Below, piece after piece: positions 8,773 to 17,617 of a DNA stretch of 64,000 bases (within the stretch, counting starts at the first letter, position 1; each line of letters opens with the position of its first letter). The notes beneath the pieces were generated by a model that saw only the letters and a list, made by a program, of their open reading frames with translations, was not told the DNA's origin and did not search any database. Source of the DNA: Variovorax gracilis (lineage in GTDB: Bacteria > Pseudomonadota > Gammaproteobacteria > Burkholderiales > Burkholderiaceae_C). The stretch lies in contig NZ_JASZYF010000004.1 of the NCBI RefSeq assembly GCF_030317115.1, positions 1-64,000 of the forward strand, read 5' to 3'. A program made the translations under genes and the position numbers.

Positions 8773-9771
8773 GTGAGCTTGGAGTTGATCGACCGGTATC
8801 TGGAGCACGTTCGGGTGGAGCGGCGGCTTGCCCCTCGCACGGTCGAGCTTTATTCCTTCCATCTGAAGACGCTGGCTGAGAAGGCGACGGCTGCCGGGCT
8901 GGCGCTCGACAGGGTGCAGACTGCGCACATCCGCCGCTGGATGGCGCAGCTGCACAGTGCCGGGCGAGAGTCGCGCGGCATCGCGCTGGTGCTGTCGTGC
9001 TGGCGCAGCTTCTACCGCTGGCTCGGCAACGAAGGGCTGGTGGTCGCGAACCCGGTGCGGGACGTTCATGCGCCCAAGGCCGCCCGGCCGCTGCCGAAGG
9101 CGCTGGCGGTCGACGAGGCCGTGCAGTTGGCCGACCTTCACGACGCCGAGGCCGACCCCTGGGCCGAGGCTCGGGATCGGGCGATCGTCGAGCTGCTCTA
9201 CGGCTGCGGCCTGCGGGTCGGCGAGTTGACGGGGCTGGACGCGCGTGCCAGTACCACGGCGCGTGGCTGGGTCGACCTGGATGCCGGCGAAGCCAATGTG
9301 CTGGGCAAGGGCAGCAAGCGCCGAATCGTGCCGCTGGGTGCAAAGGCGGCCGAGGCTCTGCGCGCCTGGCTCGCGGTGCGCGACGACTGTCCGGCGCTCG
9401 ATACCGCGCGGCTGCGCGAGCCGGAGAGCGCAGCGGCGCTCTTCATCGGCCGCAACGGCACGCGCTTCTCGGCGCATTCGGTGTGGACCCGGTTGCGGAG
9501 ACGCAGCCTCAAGGCCGGACTGAACGCTCCCGTGCATCCGCACATGCTGCGCCATTCGTTCGCGAGCCACGTGCTGCAGTCCAGCAGCGACCTGCGCGCG
9601 GTGCAGGAACTGCTGGGCCACGCCAACATTTCGACCACGCAGGTCTACACGCGGCTGGATTTCCAGCATCTCGCCAAGGCCTATGACGCCGCGCATCCGC
9701 GCGCTCAGGCACGCGACGAGGGTGCGCCGATCGCCGAGACCCTCCGCAAGAACAAGAGCAAGCCCCCATGA
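8773..9771 (+). CDS. xerC: Tyrosine recombinase XerC
   Basis: XerC acts with XerD at dif to resolve chromosome dimers. The catalytic set is visible: R in YGCGLRVGEL, K in VLGKGSKRRIVPLG, HxxR in HPHMLRHSFASH, H in ELLGHANISTTQ and the nucleophile in VYTRLDFQHL. The N-terminal SAM-like domain starts at LELIDRYLEHV. The protein is 332 residues from GTG 8773, which has AGGAG about 8 nt upstream. The following methyltransferase overlaps its stop. XerD-type function cannot be excluded, but position after dapF/DUF484 favours XerC. Confidence 0.93.
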   Translation: MSLELIDRYLEHVRVERRLAPRTVELYSFHLKTLAEKATAAGLALDRVQTAHIRRWMAQLHSAGRESRGIALVLSCWRSFYRWLGNEGLVVANPVRDVHAPKAARPLPKALAVDEAVQLADLHDAEADPWAEARDRAIVELLYGCGLRVGELTGLDARASTTARGWVDLDAGEANVLGKGSKRRIVPLGAKAAEALRAWLAVRDDCPALDTARLREPESAAALFIGRNGTRFSAHSVWTRLRRRSLKAGLNAPVHPHMLRHSFASHVLQSSSDLRAVQELLGHANISTTQVYTRLDFQHLAKAYDAAHPRAQARDEGAPIAETLRKNKSKPP

Positions 9772-10970
9772 AGAATCTTCGCCTCCGGTCCGGCAAGGAG
9801 CGCTCGCTGTTGCGGCGCCACCCGTGGATCTTCGAATCCGCGATTGCGAAGGGCGGAGGCGATGCGGGCGAAACGGTGCGTGTCGAATCCGCCGAGGGCG
9901 AGTTTCTCGCCTGGGCTGCCTTCAGCCCGCACTCCAAGATCCGCGCCAGGGCGTGGAGCTTCGATGAAAAACAGCGCATCGATGCTGCATTCCTGGCGGC
10001 GCGGGTCAAGAGCGCGGTCGAGGCGCGCGGCCTGTTCGATCTGCAGAGCGACGGCGTGCGCCTGATCCATGGCGAAGCGGATGGCTTGCCCGGCCTGATC
10101 GTCGATCGCTATGGCGACACGTTGGCGGCACAGTTTCTTTCGGCCGGCGCCGAACGCTGGAAAGCCGTGCTGGCCGATGCGTTGCTGGCGGCGACCGGGC
10201 TTGGGAAGCTCTATGAGCGATCCGATGCAAGCGGCCGGGAGCGCGAAGGCCTGAAGCCCGTCACGGGCTGGTTGCGCGGCAACGGCCCGACCGAAATCAC
10301 CATCCGCGAACACGACTGGCGCTTGACGCTCGACGTCGCGACGGGCCACAAGACCGGTTTCTACCTCGATCAGCGCGACAGCCGCCACCGTTTTGCCGAA
10401 CTGGCCGCGCATCGCCGCTTCCGGCGCGTGCTGAACTGCTTCTGCTACACGGGCGGCTTCACCGTCGCCGCGCTGGCCGGGCTGAAGGCGGCGGGCGCGG
10501 TCGACGGCGCGGAGATGATTTCCATCGATTCATCGCTGCCGGCCCTGGAACGTGCCCGTGCCCACGTGGCACTCAACGGTTTCGAGGGCGCGCGTACGGA
10601 ATTCCTCGATGCCGACGTCAATGCCACCTTGCGCCGCTTCGTCGAGGAGGGCCGCACCTTCGACGCCATCGTGCTCGATCCGCCGAAGTTCGCTCCCACC
10701 GTGGCGCATGCCGAGCGCGCCGCGCGGGCCTACAAGGACCTGAACCGGCAGGCGTTCAAACTGCTGTCGCCAGGTGGGCATCTGCTCACTTTCTCGTGCT
10801 CCGGCGGCATCGGCGCCGACCTCTTCCACAAGATCGTGGCCTCGGCAGGCATCGATGCGGGGGTCGACGGCTACATCACCGAGCGCCTTGGCGCTTCGCC
10901 CGACCATCCCATGACCATCGAGTTTCCGGAGGGCGAGTACTTGAAAGGCCTCGTCGTGGTGCGCAAATAG
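9768..10970 (+). CDS. Class I SAM-dependent rRNA cytosine methyltransferase, RlmI-like
   Basis: A 400-residue protein with an N-terminal PUA domain (about residues 1-80; LRSGKERSLLRRHPWIFESAI), a middle EEHD-like region with RYGDTLAAQF, and a Rossmann methyltransferase core (NCFCYTGGFTVAALAG, ISIDSSLPALERA, IVLDPPKF, LTFSCSG). This is the layout of RlmI, which makes m5C1962 in 23S rRNA. The order DPPKF then SCSG matches that family's motifs IV and VI with the catalytic Cys. ATG 9768 overlaps the xerC stop. The target base is inferred. Confidence 0.88.
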   Translation: MKNLRLRSGKERSLLRRHPWIFESAIAKGGGDAGETVRVESAEGEFLAWAAFSPHSKIRARAWSFDEKQRIDAAFLAARVKSAVEARGLFDLQSDGVRLIHGEADGLPGLIVDRYGDTLAAQFLSAGAERWKAVLADALLAATGLGKLYERSDASGREREGLKPVTGWLRGNGPTEITIREHDWRLTLDVATGHKTGFYLDQRDSRHRFAELAAHRRFRRVLNCFCYTGGFTVAALAGLKAAGAVDGAEMISIDSSLPALERARAHVALNGFEGARTEFLDADVNATLRRFVEEGRTFDAIVLDPPKFAPTVAHAERAARAYKDLNRQAFKLLSPGGHLLTFSCSGGIGADLFHKIVASAGIDAGVDGYITERLGASPDHPMTIEFPEGEYLKGLVVVRK

Positions 10971-11052
10971 CGTTTGACCTTGCCGAAGCGTGGCCGCGGC
11001 GCCATCGCTAAACTTTCCGCCTTTCCCCGAATCCTGATCTCCGGAGCACTCC

Positions 11053-12099
11053 ATGGCCCTCATTCCCGCCACCATCCTCACCGGCTTCCTCGGCTCCGGC
11101 AAGACGACCCTCCTCAAGCGCATCCTGAGCGAGGCGCACGGCCAGAAGATTGCCGTGATCGAGAACGAATTCGGCGAGGAGAACATCGACAACGACATCC
11201 TCGTCACCGAGTCGAAGGAGCAGATCGTCCAGATGAGCAACGGTTGCATCTGTTGCACGATCCGCGAGGACCTGCGCGAGGCGCTGCAATTGCTGGCCGC
11301 CAAGAAGCGCAAGGGCCTTCTCGACTTCGACCGTGTCGTGATCGAGACCACCGGCCTGGCCGACCCGGGCCCCGTCGCGCAGACCTTCTTCATGGACGAC
11401 GAGATCGCCGAAAGCTACCTGCTGGACTCGATCCTGACGCTGGTGGACGCCAAGCATGCGCCCCAGCAACTCAACGACCGCCAGGAAGCGCGTCGCCAGG
11501 TCGGCTTTGCCGACCAGATCTTCATCAGCAAGAGCGACCTGGTCGCGACCGAGGAAACCGAGGCGCTGATCCATCGCCTGAAGCACATGAATCCGCGCGC
11601 CCCGCAGCAGAAGGTGCATTTCGGCGAGGTGCCGCTCAAGGATGTGTTCGACCTGCGCGGCTTCAACCTCAATGCCAAGCTCGACATCGACCCGGACTTC
11701 CTGAAGGAAGAAGACGAGCACGACCATGACCACGTGCATGGCGAGGATTGCGACCACCCTTCGCACGCGCAAGAAGGTCATGGGCATCACCACCACCATG
11801 ACGACGACGTCAAGAGCTTCGTGTACCGCGCTGACCGTGCCTTCGATCCGGCCCGCCTCGAGGATTTCCTGGGCGCGATCGTCAATATCTACGGTCCTCG
11901 CATGCTGCGCTACAAGGGCGTCCTGCACATGCAGGGAACAGAGCGCAAGGTGATTTTCCAGGGCGTGCACCAGCTCATGGGCAGCGATCTGGGCCCCGCC
12001 TGGGCACCCGACGAAAAGCGCAACAGCCGCATGGTGTTCATCGGAATCGACCTGCCGCGCGAGATCCTGGAGCAGGGTCTCGACCAGTGTCTCGTCTGA
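11053..12099 (+). CDS. CobW/COG0523 family GTPase, probable zinc chaperone
   Basis: A 348-residue G3E GTPase. It has a Walker A (TGFLGSGKTTL), the switch region with ENEFGEENID, the metal-binding CxCC motif in SNGCICCTIRED, ETTGLADPGPV and the guanine motif SKSD. A histidine/acid-rich linker (about residues 222-252, many HD and HH pairs) precedes the CobW C-terminal domain. COG0523 proteins with this His loop deliver zinc or related metals to client enzymes. A CGGAG site precedes ATG 11053. No Zur box was recognised upstream. Cobalamin synthesis is unlikely, as no cob genes are near. Confidence 0.9.
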   Translation: MALIPATILTGFLGSGKTTLLKRILSEAHGQKIAVIENEFGEENIDNDILVTESKEQIVQMSNGCICCTIREDLREALQLLAAKKRKGLLDFDRVVIETTGLADPGPVAQTFFMDDEIAESYLLDSILTLVDAKHAPQQLNDRQEARRQVGFADQIFISKSDLVATEETEALIHRLKHMNPRAPQQKVHFGEVPLKDVFDLRGFNLNAKLDIDPDFLKEEDEHDHDHVHGEDCDHPSHAQEGHGHHHHHDDDVKSFVYRADRAFDPARLEDFLGAIVNIYGPRMLRYKGVLHMQGTERKVIFQGVHQLMGSDLGPAWAPDEKRNSRMVFIGIDLPREILEQGLDQCLV

Positions 12100-12124
12100 T
12101 TCCCCGAGTGGCTTGAGTTCTCTA

Positions 12125-12357
12125 TACAATCGCGCGCCTGTTGCGGAGGCCTGCCCCGTTCTTCTTTAAGGACGAAGTGTGACTTACGCCATAGGACTGT
12201 GTGCGTTTCTGGGCCGAATTCGGGGGTATAACCCCGGGGTTCGCCATCGGCGAGCACCCTGACAACATGGGCTCCGCGGCGCCGACTGGCGACGTGGATT
12301 CCATGGGGAAGACACCCATTGAATGTGCGTTCGAGTTCGTCGAAGGAGCCAGTCACT
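12125..12357 (+). promoter_or_regulatory. dksA promoter and long structured leader
   Basis: TACAAT (12125-12130) is a good -10 hexamer, implying a leader of about 220 nt before dksA. The leader holds a short hairpin CGGGGTATAACCCCG and, directly after it, TCGCCATCGGCGA. No convincing gene is present. Either structure could regulate dksA expression; this is not shown. Confidence 0.4.
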
Positions 12358-13260
12358 GTGAAGAAGCCTGCCGCCAAAGCCAAGCCCGCGCCGAAACCGG
12401 CCGTCAAGAAGACGTCGGTTGCCAAGCAGGCTGTGCCCGCGGCGAAGAAGGTTTCCGCTGCAAAGCCCGTCAAGCCCGCTGCGCCAACGAAGGTCCCTGC
12501 TCCAGGCAAGGCCAAGGTGGCGACCGCGAGCGCTTCGTCATCCACACCGGCCGGCCCCCATGCCGCGCCACCTGCACCATCGACTCCCATGAAAAAAACG
12601 GCTGCCGCCTCTTCTTCCACCACGGCGACACCTCCCACGACCGCCAGCACCACCGCGCCTGCACCCGCACGCGGTGGACGCGTGTCGCGGCTGTCGCAGT
12701 TGACCGTGCCGTCCATGCCGCAATCGGTGGCTTCCACCGCGGCCAAATCCAGCTTCGTGCAGATCACCTCGAATGCGCTGGTGCCTCCGCCGCCGGTCGC
12801 GGTCAAGAAGGACCCGAAGCTCGCCAACAACTGGAAGGCCAAATCGGCTGAAGAGCTGACCGATGCCGAAGTGATCGCGATGCCGGATTCGGAGTACATG
12901 AACGACAAGCAGATGGCGTTCTTCCGCCTGAAGCTGCAGGAACTCAAGCGCGGCATCCTCGAGAACGCCGGCGAGACGACCGAGCATCTGCGTGAGGACA
13001 CCGTGGTCGTGCCCGATCCGGCCGACCGCGCCACCATCGAGGAAGAGCACGCGCTCGAACTGCGCACGCGCGACCGCGAACGCAAGCTGCTGAAGAAGAT
13101 CGAGCAGTCGATCCAGCGCATCGACGCCGGCGACTACGGCTACTGCGACGAAACCGGCGAGCCCATCGGCGTCGGCCGCCTGCTGGCCCGCCCGACCGCC
13201 ACGCTGTCACTGGAAGCCCAGCAGCGCCGCGAGTTGAAACAGAAGATGTTCGGAGATTGA
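12358..13260 (+). CDS. dksA: DksA-type RNA polymerase-binding factor with long basic N-terminal tail
   Basis: The C-terminal ~150 residues are DksA: a coiled-coil region (MNDKQMAFFRLKLQELKRGI ... EEEHALELRTRDRERKL) and a C-terminal zinc-finger-like fold (RIDAGDYGYCDETGEPIGV ... RPTATLSLEAQ). Only the first of four zinc cysteines remains (C-x-x-T ... S-x-x-A), as in DksA forms that do not need zinc. The first ~140 residues are low complexity, rich in Lys, Pro, Ala, Ser and Thr and like an H1 tail. GTG 12358 is chosen because AAGGAG lies 9 nt upstream; an in-frame TTG at 12319 lacks this. DksA modulates rRNA and amino-acid promoters with ppGpp. Confidence 0.88.
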   Translation: MKKPAAKAKPAPKPAVKKTSVAKQAVPAAKKVSAAKPVKPAAPTKVPAPGKAKVATASASSSTPAGPHAAPPAPSTPMKKTAAASSSTTATPPTTASTTAPAPARGGRVSRLSQLTVPSMPQSVASTAAKSSFVQITSNALVPPPPVAVKKDPKLANNWKAKSAEELTDAEVIAMPDSEYMNDKQMAFFRLKLQELKRGILENAGETTEHLREDTVVVPDPADRATIEEEHALELRTRDRERKLLKKIEQSIQRIDAGDYGYCDETGEPIGVGRLLARPTATLSLEAQQRRELKQKMFGD

Positions 13261-13300
13261 TCCCGGCATCGACACCAAGGGCTGAAGGGAGACACTGAGC

Positions 13301-14860
13301 ATGGCCAAGGAAGAAACCGGTCGCTTGCTGTCCAAAGTGGCGAAGTTCGTGCGCAATCCGCTCAAGGATTGGTCCGAGCTCGACGCCGACGACTCGTCGA
13401 CCCTCGAAAACGGCTACAGCCGTGAAATGCTCAAGGAAATGATCGAGCGGCGGCAGCGCAACGACTTCGTGCGCCGCCGCGAGTTCGACATGCTGCGCAA
13501 GCTGCGTCAGCGCGAGGCGGCGGGTGGTCCTGCCGCGACGCCATCCTCCTTCAACGTCAGCAGCACCTCCGGCAAGACCGAGGGGCGGGCGCTCACGCTC
13601 AAGAAGATCGACGAGATCGAGGAGCAGATGTCGCAGCAATGGTGGAAGGCGCGCGGCGCCCGCAGCGAGGGGGACGCCGAGGGCGCACCGGCCGAGGGCG
13701 GGCACATGGCCGCGCAGCACGCGCGTGCTTATGCCGACACAGTGCCCGGCGTGCCGCAGGGCGGCGTCCCGGGACAGGGCCAGCTACCGGCGCACGACGG
13801 GTCCGTCGAGGAAGCGTCGATCCGCTTTGCCCATGGCGATGACGCCGGTGCCGAAGCCATCCTGCTCCAGGCGCTCGCACCGGACAGCCCGACCAACGAA
13901 CACGACGACACGTGGCGCACCTTGCTCGACCTGTACTGCGCGACCGGTGACGCCGAGAAGTTCGTCGCCGCCAGCACGCGATATGCGCAGCGCATGAAGC
14001 GCGCGGCGCCCGAATGGGTTTCGTTCCGCGCCCTGGCGAACACGGTCCGCGCATCGGTCGCTGCCCAGGTCCGGCCCGCCGATCCTCCGGCGGCGGGTGA
14101 CGCTGACTGGTCGAGCCCACCGCGCCTCACCCGCGAGGGATTGATGGGCCTCACGCGCGCGCTCGGCGCCGCTGGCCCTTCCTGGAAACTCGACTGGAGC
14201 GCCCTCCAAGCCATCGAGGGCGATGCGGCCGGCCCGTTGCGTGCCCTGTTCACGCATTGGGCGGATTCGACCGTCCAGCTGCGCTTTGCCGCGGCGGACC
14301 AGTTGCTGCTGGTCCTGGCCGAAGCCACGCCGGCCAACGACCGCAGCGTCGATGCCGTCTGGTGGCAACTGCACATGGCGGCGTTGCGCGTGATGCACCG
14401 TGCCGACGAGTTCGAACTGCTGGCGCTTAACTACTGCATCACCTACGAGGTGTCGCCGCCGCCCTGGGAAGACCCCAAGGGCGATTACGCCACGCTCGAT
14501 GCCCCCGGCAGAGCCAGGCCGGCCGCCCCGAGCTTTTCGCTCTCGGCCAGCCGTGATGAACCCGAACCGGTACCCGTCATCGGCGCCGGCCAGGCCGTGC
14601 TCGCAGGCGATCTGATCGGCGAAGCGCTGTCGACCTGGCAGCGCCTTGATGAAGAGCTGACCGGCGAAACGACGCCGACCGTTTCCTGCGCGGCCCTCGT
14701 CCGAGTCGATTTCGCCGCTGGAGGATCGCTCCTGAACTGGGTCACCGCTCACCACGCGCGCGGCCACGCCCTCCAGTTCGTCGACGCGCACCGCCTGATC
14801 GCGGCCTTCTTCAACGTGGTCGGCATTGCCGACCACGCCACCGTCAAGATCAGAGAGTAG
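13301..14860 (+). CDS. STAS-domain protein with TPR-like middle region
   Basis: A 519-residue protein of unknown role. The N-terminus (1-130) is charged and helical, with REMLKEMIERRQRNDFVRRREF and LKKIDEIEEQM. A Gly/Ala-rich linker follows (about 115-165). A helical-repeat stretch resembles the FimV C-terminal TPR (DDAGAEAILLQALAPDSP ... TWRTLLDLYCATGDAEKFV). The last ~60 residues look like a STAS domain (ALVRVDFAAGGSLLNWV ... HRLIAAFFNVVGIADHATVKI), as in MlaB-type proteins. It follows dksA closely, 40 bp away. I infer a scaffold or lipid/anti-sigma-type partner, with low certainty. Confidence 0.7.
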   Translation: MAKEETGRLLSKVAKFVRNPLKDWSELDADDSSTLENGYSREMLKEMIERRQRNDFVRRREFDMLRKLRQREAAGGPAATPSSFNVSSTSGKTEGRALTLKKIDEIEEQMSQQWWKARGARSEGDAEGAPAEGGHMAAQHARAYADTVPGVPQGGVPGQGQLPAHDGSVEEASIRFAHGDDAGAEAILLQALAPDSPTNEHDDTWRTLLDLYCATGDAEKFVAASTRYAQRMKRAAPEWVSFRALANTVRASVAAQVRPADPPAAGDADWSSPPRLTREGLMGLTRALGAAGPSWKLDWSALQAIEGDAAGPLRALFTHWADSTVQLRFAAADQLLLVLAEATPANDRSVDAVWWQLHMAALRVMHRADEFELLALNYCITYEVSPPPWEDPKGDYATLDAPGRARPAAPSFSLSASRDEPEPVPVIGAGQAVLAGDLIGEALSTWQRLDEELTGETTPTVSCAALVRVDFAAGGSLLNWVTAHHARGHALQFVDAHRLIAAFFNVVGIADHATVKIRE

Positions 14861-14874
14861 CGCCCATGGCACGG

Positions 14875-15018
14875 CCACCTCGTGTGGCCGCGCGGCTTCC
14901 GCTGTCCTGCGGCTGTTCGGAATTCTCACCAGGAATACTGCGGAACCGGCTTCGCCGGCCCGCCGGAATTGCCCCCGGCGGGGGGTGCGGCCACGCGAAG
15001 TGGGCAGCCTGGGGGCGA
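14875..15018 (+). repeat. Dispersed intergenic repeat, forward copy preceded by a reverse fragment
   Basis: Positions 14932-15018 are a forward copy of the 1-205 repeat (GCGGAACCGGCTTCGCCGG, C5/G5 arms, GCCTGGGGGCGAG end). Positions about 14875-14896 resemble the start of a reverse copy (CTCGTGTGGCCGC). The forward copy ends exactly at the hslV -10-like box. Confidence 0.7.
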
Positions 15019-15024
15019 GATAAT
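15019..15024 (+). promoter_or_regulatory. -10-like GATAAT 5 nt before hslV start
   Basis: GATAAT abuts the end of the dispersed repeat and ends 5 nt before ATG 15030. No Shine-Dalgarno is visible between them. Confidence 0.45.
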
Positions 15025-15029
15025 GCCCC

Positions 15030-15578
15030 ATGGAACAATTTCACGGAACCACCATCATCAGCGTGCGCCGCAAGACCGCCGCTGGTGCCGACCAGGTGGC
15101 CATCGGCGGCGATGGCCAGGTCACCCTTGGCAACATCGTCATCAAGGGCAGTGCGCGCAAGGTGCGCCGCCTCTATCACGGCAAGGTGCTCGCCGGCTTT
15201 GCGGGCGCAACGGCCGACGCATTCACGCTGTTCGAACGCTTCGAGGCCAAGCTCGAAAAGCATCAGGGCCATCTGGCGCGCGCCGCCATCGAACTCACCA
15301 AGGACTGGCGCACCGACCGCGTCCTGCGCCGCCTCGAGGCCATGCTGGCCGTGGCTGACGCGACCACCTCGCTGATCATCACCGGCAACGGTGACGTGCT
15401 GGAGCCCGAGAACGGCATCATCGCGATCGGCTCCGGCGGTGCCTATGCGCAGGCCGCCGCCAAGGCGCTGGTCGACCATACGGAGATGCCCGCCGACCAG
15501 ATCGTCAAGAAGGCGCTGGAAATCGCGGGCGAGCTCTGCATTTACACCAACATGCATCACACCATTGAAACCCTGTGA
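15030..15578 (+). CDS. hslV: ATP-dependent protease subunit HslV (ClpQ)
   Basis: HslV is the proteolytic dodecamer of the bacterial HslUV protease. The short propeptide MEQFHG is followed by TTIISVRRK, so Thr7 becomes the N-terminal catalytic threonine. [19 protein letters not shown] and AALAAAKALV-like segments are conserved. The protein is 182 residues, the normal length. It lies 18 bp before hslU in a two-gene operon. Confidence 0.97.
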   Translation: MEQFHGTTIISVRRKTAAGADQVAIGGDGQVTLGNIVIKGSARKVRRLYHGKVLAGFAGATADAFTLFERFEAKLEKHQGHLARAAIELTKDWRTDRVLRRLEAMLAVADATTSLIITGNGDVLEPENGIIAIGSGGAYAQAAAKALVDHTEMPADQIVKKALEIAGELCIYTNMHHTIETL

Positions 15579-15596
15579 GACGGATCGAGTGAACCC

Positions 15597-16919
15597 ATGT
15601 CCATGACTCCCCAGGAAATCGTCTCCGAGCTCGACCGCCACATCGTCGGCCAGCCGGACGCCAAGCGCGCCGTTGCCATCGCGCTGCGCAATCGCTGGCG
15701 CCGCCAGCAGGTCGAGGAAAAGCTGCGTGCCGAGATCACGCCCAAGAACATCCTCATGATCGGCCCCACCGGCGTGGGCAAGACCGAGATCGCTCGCCGC
15801 CTGGCGCGCCTGGCCGACGCGCCCTTCATCAAGGTCGAGGCGACCAAGTTCACCGAGGTGGGCTATGTCGGCAAGGACGTCGATTCGATCGTCCGCGACC
15901 TGGCCGAGATTGCCGTCAAGCAGACGCGCGAGGCCGAAAGCGCCAAGGTCCGCATGCGGGCTGAAGACGGCGCCGAGGAACGCATCCTCGACGTATTGCT
16001 GCCTCCGGCGCGCACGGTCGATGGCACGGCGACCGACAGCAGCAACAGCACGCGGCAGGCCTTCCGCAAGAAGCTGCGCCAGCACGAACTCGACGACAAG
16101 GAGATCGAGATCGATCTCGCCGACACGCGCACGCCGCTCGAGATCATGGGCCCGGCCGGCATGGAAGAAATGACCGAACAACTGCGCGGCATGTTCGGCC
16201 AGCTCGGACAGGGCAAGCGCAAGACGCGCAAGCTCAAGATCGCCGAGGCGATGCGCCTGCTGATCGACGAGGAAGCCGCCAAGCTGGTGAATGAGGACGA
16301 GATCCGCGCCCAGGCCATCCACAACGCCGAGCAGAACGGCATCGTCTTCATCGACGAGATCGACAAGGTCGCCACGCGCAGCGAAGCGCAGGGCGCCGAC
16401 GTGTCGCGCCAGGGCGTCCAGCGCGACTTGCTGCCGCTGGTCGAAGGCACGGCCGTGAGCACGAAATACGGCGTGGTCCGCACCGACCACATCCTCTTCA
16501 TCGCGAGTGGCGCTTTCCACCTGAGCAAGCCGAGCGACCTGATTCCCGAACTCCAGGGGCGCTTTCCGATCCGGGTCGAGCTGCAATCCCTGTCGGTCGC
16601 CGACTTCGAGAGCATCCTCACGCAAACGCAGGCATCGCTGGTCAAGCAGTACCAGGCATTGCTGGCCACGGAGGGCGTGACGCTGGAGTTCACGCCCGAG
16701 GGCATCACGCGGCTCGCGAGCATTGCCTTCGACGTCAACGAGCGCACCGAGAACATCGGCGCGCGCCGGTTGTCGACGGTCATGGAGCGCCTGCTCGACG
16801 AGGTGAGCTTCGGCGCCACCAAGCTGGGCGGCGAGGCAGTGCGCATCGATGCGGCCTACGTGGATGCGCGGCTCGCGGCACTAAGTCACGACGAAGACCT
16901 TTCACGATTCATCCTCTGA
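15597..16919 (+). CDS. hslU: HslUV protease ATPase subunit HslU (ClpY)
   Basis: HslU is the AAA+ unfoldase that feeds HslV. It has the N-terminal [20 protein letters not shown], a Walker A ([13 protein letters not shown]), the pore-loop motif GYVGKD, the I-domain (about residues 110-240), a Walker B ([12 protein letters not shown]) and sensor regions ([28 protein letters not shown]). The C-terminus ends in SRFIL, close to the usual tail that docks into HslV. Length is 440 residues. ATG 15603 is an alternative start two codons in. Confidence 0.97.
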   Translation: MSMTPQEIVSELDRHIVGQPDAKRAVAIALRNRWRRQQVEEKLRAEITPKNILMIGPTGVGKTEIARRLARLADAPFIKVEATKFTEVGYVGKDVDSIVRDLAEIAVKQTREAESAKVRMRAEDGAEERILDVLLPPARTVDGTATDSSNSTRQAFRKKLRQHELDDKEIEIDLADTRTPLEIMGPAGMEEMTEQLRGMFGQLGQGKRKTRKLKIAEAMRLLIDEEAAKLVNEDEIRAQAIHNAEQNGIVFIDEIDKVATRSEAQGADVSRQGVQRDLLPLVEGTAVSTKYGVVRTDHILFIASGAFHLSKPSDLIPELQGRFPIRVELQSLSVADFESILTQTQASLVKQYQALLATEGVTLEFTPEGITRLASIAFDVNERTENIGARRLSTVMERLLDEVSFGATKLGGEAVRIDAAYVDARLAALSHDEDLSRFIL

Positions 16920-16944
16920 TGTAGGTCCTTGCTTCAGTGGCGGT

Positions 16945-17018
16945 TCACGCATCACATTCATTGCGTGAGCTAAGTGCTTCATTTGCAACGGGATTCGGTT
17001 TTTGGCGGTTGCAAAAAC
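16945..17018. other. Inverted repeats between hslU and mraZ
   Basis: TCACGCA/TGCGTGA (16945-16951, 16962-16968) follows hslU without a T-run. TTTGCAAC/GTTGCAAA (16982-16989, 17008-17015) overlaps a second pair, GTTTTTG/CAAAAAC (16998-17004, 17012-17018), so the last two are mutually exclusive. They may end hslU transcription or bind a regulator. The stretch has no gene. Confidence 0.4.
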
Positions 17019-17065
17019 ACCGCTAAGTCCTTGATTCCATTACAAAAAATTCCCGCGACCTGCCG

Positions 17066-17134
17066 TTGCGCAGTAGACGTTTCCTGCTACAGTGCAAAAA
17101 AGTGCAGTTAAGTGGGAAAAAGTGTCGAGCAGTG
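17066..17134 (+). promoter_or_regulatory. dcw promoter with five MraZ boxes
   Basis: TTGCGC (17066-17071) and TACAGT (17088-17093) with 16-bp spacing form a candidate promoter. AGTG occurs at 17091, 17101, 17111, 17121 and 17131, five times with exact 10-bp spacing, several preceded by A-runs. MraZ proteins are known to bind short direct repeats of the TGGGN or AAAGTG type at the start of their own operon. The boxes overlap the -10 and the start site, fitting autorepression. Confidence 0.75.
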
Positions 17135-17180
17135 CCTGTTTTGGGTACGCGACGCATCCCACCACCGGGGTCTCGTGTTC

Positions 17181-17609
17181 GTGTTTCAAGGCGCTTCATC
17201 GCTCAGTCTCGATGCCAAAGGTCGGCTCTCCGTGCCGACCCGGCATCGTGACGTCCTGAGCGCCACCGCAGGCGGCCAGCTCACGATCACCAAGCATCCC
17301 CACGGTTGCCTGATGGTGTTCCCCCGTCCCGAGTGGGAGAAATTTCGCGAGCGCATCGCGGCACTTCCAATGTCGGCACAGTGGTGGAAGCGCGTCTTTC
17401 TCGGCAACGCCATGGACGTCGAAATGGATGGCACCGGCCGCGTGCTCGTGTCGCCCGAACTGCGCACTGCCGCCGGTATCAGCCGCGACGCGCTGCTGCT
17501 CGGCATGGGCAACCATTTCGAGCTCTGGGACAAGGCCACCTACGACGCCAAGGAAGCAGAAGCCACCCAAGGCGAAATGCCTGATGTGTTCCAGGACTTT
17601 TCGTTCTGA
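17181..17609 (+). CDS. mraZ: Transcriptional regulator MraZ
   Basis: MraZ is a ring-forming DNA-binding protein with two AbrB-like halves. Both DxxGR segments are present: [15 protein letters not shown] and [14 protein letters not shown]. The protein is 142 residues from GTG 17181 ([11 protein letters not shown]), the usual start; an in-frame GTG at 17175 adds two residues. It heads the dcw cluster and its probable operator is immediately upstream. It is expected to repress the cluster when abundant. Confidence 0.95.
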   Translation: MFQGASSLSLDAKGRLSVPTRHRDVLSATAGGQLTITKHPHGCLMVFPRPEWEKFRERIAALPMSAQWWKRVFLGNAMDVEMDGTGRVLVSPELRTAAGISRDALLLGMGNHFELWDKATYDAKEAEATQGEMPDVFQDFSF

Positions 17610-17617
17610 GGCCCGAC

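Noticed and set aside
10974..11014. TTGACC and TAAACT as a promoter for the CobW-family gene
   Set aside because: The spacing is 29 bp, far from the usual 16-18.
12201..12851. 216-codon + strand ORF overlapping the dksA leader and tail
   Set aside because: Out of frame with the DksA domain, and a shadow of the Lys/Pro/Ala coding sequence.
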